Below are positions 63,997 to 64,000 of a stretch of DNA of 64,000 nucleotides, piece after piece. The position numbers and the translations under genes were made by a program. The stretch comes from Aeromicrobium tamlense (GTDB lineage Bacteria > Actinomycetota > Actinomycetes > Propionibacteriales > Nocardioidaceae). Under the pieces are notes generated by a model. That model made no database searches. It had not been told where the DNA came from and saw only the letters and a program-made list of their open reading frames with translations. Every line of letters starts with the position of its first letter. Within the stretch, counting starts at the first letter, position 1. The DNA is taken from contig NZ_JACBZN010000001.1 of assembly GCF_013408555.1 (NCBI RefSeq), positions 868,001 to 932,000 on the forward strand. Direction: 5' to 3'.

Positions 63997-64000
63997 AAGT

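Larger units (their letters stand above)
54186..64000. mobile_element. Genomic island inserted in tadC (right end outside window)
   Basis: From about 54.18 kb the sequence loses tad similarity and becomes less GC-rich with different codon use. Every gene to the window end reads on the minus strand. It carries a defence-like operon and a block of small mobile-element genes. No integrase or transposase is in view and no terminal repeat could be paired, since the other end is not seen. The left boundary is uncertain by about 20 nt. Confidence 0.7.

Noticed and set aside
54186..64000. Integration by a visible recombinase at the tadC end
   Set aside because: No integrase or transposase gene, and no pairable terminal repeat, occurs within the visible part of the island.

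Overview
The window is a stretch of a high-GC actinobacterial chromosome. The single rrs-rrl-rrf operon has no spacer tRNA, and the gene content fits the Nocardioidaceae (order Propionibacteriales): liv transporter, TPR protein after 5S, ThiD-TenA fusion, GlnR-type glnA promoter, ANTAR and Sensor-domain kinase genes. An Aeromicrobium- or Nocardioides-like host is my best guess from memory of such 16S genes; it is not proven here. Many genes start 6-8 nt after a TANNNT -10 box, so leaderless transcripts look common.

Region by region. 1-3.3 kb: distal part of a branched-chain amino acid (liv) ABC transporter operon (livF partial, livH, livM, livG) closed by a hairpin. 3.3-9.0 kb: rRNA operon with two tandem promoters and boxA-like leaders, then a terminator. 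9.1-13.1 kb: TPR protein with a low-complexity N-terminus, small membrane protein, MarR and TetR regulators, and a secreted ScyD/ScyE-like propeller behind a CRP/GlxR-like site. 13.2-24.9 kb: acyl-CoA ligase, MBL hydrolase, rhodanese, a DUF981-like membrane protein, a decayed UdgX remnant, GAF-ANTAR and STAS regulators, FUSC protein, quinone-oxidoreductase-like enzyme, hydrolase, a two-component system and a lipoprotein. 25.0-28.0 kb: TPP-riboswitch-controlled thiamine salvage operon thiM-thiE-thiD/tenA. 28.5-33.8 kb: lipid-modification operon (FAD oxidoreductase fused to DUF1365, two cyclopropane-fatty-acid-synthase-like methyltransferases, DUF1295 membrane enzyme) behind a promoter like the mycobacterial SigK consensus. 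33.9-43.2 kb: housekeeping genes, including Nudix, 5'-3' exonuclease, MetPS-like importer, release factor 3, PhzF-like and M23 proteins.

43.32-48.48 kb is a complete small integrative element inserted in the 3' end of glnA. It is flanked by 15-bp direct repeats that are the last four codons and stop of glnA. It carries integrase, excisionase, a rolling-circle-type replication initiator, unknown genes, and an SRA-HNH modification-dependent endonuclease as cargo. glnA follows, with a GlnR-like box, then a CHAP-domain secreted protein.

51.6-54.2 kb holds a damaged tad pilus locus: a TadA/CpaF ATPase, then one ORF that looks like the front of TadB joined in frame to the back of TadC. TadC is cut near its end by a second, lower-GC island running from about 54.19 kb out of the window. 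That island carries a tightly packed three-gene operon (GmrSD-like DUF262/DUF1524 protein; 1225-aa nuclease-like plus P-loop NTPase protein; HEAT-like 365-aa protein), which I read as a candidate anti-phage system. Beyond it is a reverse-strand block of small mobile-element genes, repeated hairpins and a cluster of TGAGGGT heptamers that may be an origin or operator.
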